Shown here one piece after another: positions 62,500-64,000 of a stretch of DNA of 64,000 nucleotides (its first letter is position 1; each line of letters starts with the position of its first letter). The stretch comes from Aquimarina sp. RZ0 (GTDB taxonomy: Bacteria; Bacteroidota; Bacteroidia; Flavobacteriales; Flavobacteriaceae). The notes under the pieces are model-generated. The model searched no databases, was not told where the DNA came from, and worked only from the letters and a program-made list of their open reading frames with translations. Made by a program: the position numbers and the translations under genes. The stretch covers positions 186,001 through 250,000 of the forward strand of contig NZ_VTZU01000001.1 in the NCBI RefSeq assembly GCF_008370685.1. The letters run 5' to 3'.

Positions 62500-62867
62500 T
62501 GCCTCGTGGGCTTGCCCCGAGGATTATTTACTGTTTTTTTTAACCGTAGTTATGGCTGCGCTGAAAAAAAACTATTTCATTATAGCACAAAAGCGAAACT
62601 TTTCGGTTGAAAACCACTGCTCAAGATGCGTTCATTTTATGGCTCTAGTTTTTCAAAAAGAATATACTACCATTTTTCAACTTGAGCTTACTGTGTGAAA
62701 CAATATCTTTTCATCTAATCATTCAGAATAAAAGCTGACTGTTTTGATTATACTACATTTTCTTTGTTTTAAAATCGCTGTTCAGATAAGTTCACTTTAC
62801 AAAACAACATGTCATAAAAAAGAAAAAAGCATTTTATACTATTAAACTACCTATATGAGTTTAGTCA
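62500..62867. other. intergenic region with the right end of the IS200-like unit
   Basis: This 368-bp gap starts with the palindrome at 62502-62522, 3 bp after the transposase stop, and the repeat part ending at 62634. The remaining ~230 bp before the convergent methyltransferase gene show no feature I can name. Confidence 0.5.
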
Positions 62868-63515
62868 TTATTTTAGACTTTTTTCCCCTATAAGTATTGT
62901 ATTGGTTCCTAGAATATTTTCGTAGGAAGTAAATACAAGCTGAGAAGCAAAAGTTGATTTTAAGTCATTTAATTTATCTTTTTCTTTAAGGTAAATTCCA
63001 GCATTAAAAAGTATATAACCTTGTGGTTTTAGAAGAGAAATTAATTTTTCCCAAAGCGCTATTTCATAAAAAGCTTGAGGTACTGTATTATCTATAAAAA
63101 TATCGATAATTATAAGTTCATAGGTATTTTTACAAGTATCCACATAAGTCAAAGCGTCATCACATATAATTTCAAGACTATGATTTGGGATGATATTGAA
63201 TTCTTGTGCTGCAATGTTAATAATTACAGGGTCAATCTCAATTGCTGTAATCTTTCCAATATGTTTAAAGTCTTCTCTAAGAGATTGTATAACACTACCG
63301 CCGCCTAGCCCTAAAAGTAAAATTTCTGAAGATGAAGAAATATTAATTTTTGATAAACTATAACTAAGTATCTTTTGTAGTGTGCCATAGGAATAGTTTG
63401 CATTTTTAGTATCTAATACTTTTTTTCCATTTATCCATGTAATTTCAAGAGAACCATTAATTCTTGATTTTGTTTTTTTAGTTACAGGCCATAGGTAGCT
63501 CAGCAGTTGTTTCAT
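62868..63515 (-). CDS. spermidine-synthase-like SAM-dependent methyltransferase
   Basis: This 215-residue protein has a Rossmann methyltransferase fold with motif I LLLGLGGGSVIQSL (~residues 75-88), ITAIEIDPVIINIA and DDALTYVD, followed by YELIIIDIFIDNTVP. These resemble the spermidine synthase/fused spermidine-synthase-like group, but the length is shorter than SpeE (~280). A polyamine product is not assured. It is the last complete gene of the window. Confidence 0.75.
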   Translation of the reverse strand: MKQLLSYLWPVTKKTKSRINGSLEITWINGKKVLDTKNANYSYGTLQKILSYSLSKINISSSSEILLLGLGGGSVIQSLREDFKHIGKITAIEIDPVIINIAAQEFNIIPNHSLEIICDDALTYVDTCKNTYELIIIDIFIDNTVPQAFYEIALWEKLISLLKPQGYILFNAGIYLKEKDKLNDLKSTFASQLVFTSYENILGTNTILIGEKSLK

Positions 63516-63639
63516 GCTTTATGATTAGCTTTGTTCTTATTTAATATATACCTATATAAAAAATAAGCATACAGAAAAAGCCGCAAATTATGAATGCTAA
63601 TTTCTAAGAATTCACGGTTTATTGTTTTTATAAAAAGTA

Positions 63640-64000
63640 TTATAATGCTATAGCTGCAGTTTCTGCAATAGCAGGGTTATTTTCTACTGTACTGCTGCTT
63701 ACTCCAATTGCTCCAATAATTTCATCTTTTTCATTTTTAATAGAAACATCTCTAGGAAAAGTAATGAATGTTCTATAGTGAATATTGGACTTCCTGATAG
63801 GGATAGTTCTCCTATTGCAACCAGTATTCATACTATAAGATTGCGCTGTTTTTACTTTTTTAAGAGAAATATCCAGCGATCCTAACCAAGCTCCGTCCAT
63901 AGGTACAAATGCAACTAGGTTTGCCACAGAATTAACAATAGATATATTCCTTTTAGTATTTACATCAATTGACTTTTTTTTGACAGCCATTATAATCTTT
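63640..64000 (-). CDS. GlcG/HbpS-family haem-binding-like protein (partial at the right edge)
   Basis: The visible part matches the GlcG/HbpS (PF03928) core: SVANLVAFVPMDGAWLGSLDISLKKVKTA, then a strand with the end DEIIGAIGVSSSTVENNPAIAETA. Full proteins have ~25 more N-terminal residues than the ATG at 63990 gives. The frame stays open upstream of that ATG to the window edge (KII before it), so the gene very likely starts beyond 64000. Some family members bind haem; others have no known ligand. Confidence 0.75.
   Translation of the reverse strand, partial: KIIMAVKKKSIDVNTKRNISIVNSVANLVAFVPMDGAWLGSLDISLKKVKTAQSYSMNTGCNRRTIPIRKSNIHYRTFITFPRDVSIKNEKDEIIGAIGVSSSTVENNPAIAETAAIAL

Larger units (their letters stand above)
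61757..62634 (+). mobile_element. IS200-like unit with inverted ends
   Basis: This ~880-bp unit is bounded by TGAACTCATCTaGAG (61757-61771) and the inverted TGAACGCATCTtGAG (62620-62634). Limits were deduced from similarity to the deletion derivative at 14753-14910. Inside are palindromes CGAGGC-TT-GCCTCG (61839-61852) and CCTCGTGGGC-TT-GCCCCGAGG (62502-62522) flanking the transposase gene, plus a 162-bp element inserted at 61859-62020. Inverted repeats around a Y1 transposase gene are typical of REP-associated (RAYT) elements. Confidence 0.65.

Overview
The window is AT-rich and uses Bacteroidota-type promoters (a TAnnTTTG -7 element, few Shine-Dalgarno sites). Its gene content (nitrate genes with a NasA-reductase fusion, DUF4280 PAAR-like proteins with a VgrG, a T9SS-like C-terminal tail, GG-leader peptides) points to a marine Flavobacteriaceae, plausibly an Aquimarina-like organism. 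The genus is an inference. No rRNA or tRNA gene was seen.

Layout. 1-2119: the edge of a NarX/PilJ-type sensor protein, a DUF4202 gene, and a two-gene operon of short double-glycine-leader, cysteine-containing peptides; the second is only 56 codons. 3409-14297 (minus strand): a type VI secretion accessory island with VgrG, an unknown partner, and two parallel cassettes of [DUF4280 PAAR-like coiled-coil carrier] - [effector candidate] - [small conserved protein]. One effector carries a GHSHGG lipase motif. 14919-29485: nitrate/nitrite assimilation, with nirD, nirB, an outer-membrane porin, a NarL-like response regulator, a secreted PilJ-domain protein, an NrtABCD-type ABC importer, two small paralogues and a NarK-type MFS transporter.

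30224-37439 (minus strand): an eight-gene haem/redox operon with a globin, a Tll0287-like haem lipoprotein, a membrane haem-b protein, a flavin/[2Fe-2S] reductase, a pentahaem and a monohaem cytochrome c, and the ResB/CcsA cytochrome c maturation pair. 38013-42973: nitrate reductase fused to its NAD(P)H reductase and BFD domain, followed by a rubredoxin-tailed protein. 43028-50058: miscellaneous genes. 50185-55029: molybdenum cofactor genes, which supply Mo-bisMGD to the nitrate reductase, with a ModE-like regulator and an apparent ModE box. 55179-64000: a secreted protein, a patatin-like membrane phospholipase, a RES-Xre toxin-antitoxin pair, an M13 peptidase, an IS200-like transposase element, a methyltransferase, and a GlcG/HbpS-like gene cut by the right edge.

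Two signals cut across these regions. First, a palindrome TAAGTA-N4-TACTTA lies directly against the TAnnTTTG -7 element of five nitrate promoters (nirB, porin, nrtA, narK, nasA), always sharing the same TA; further copies lie beside the PilJ-only gene and the globin operon. It looks like the operator of an unidentified nitrate regulator. Second, several small mobile repeats are present: three near-identical 162-bp elements with inverted ends, a complete IS200-like unit of about 880 bp, and shrunken relatives of it.
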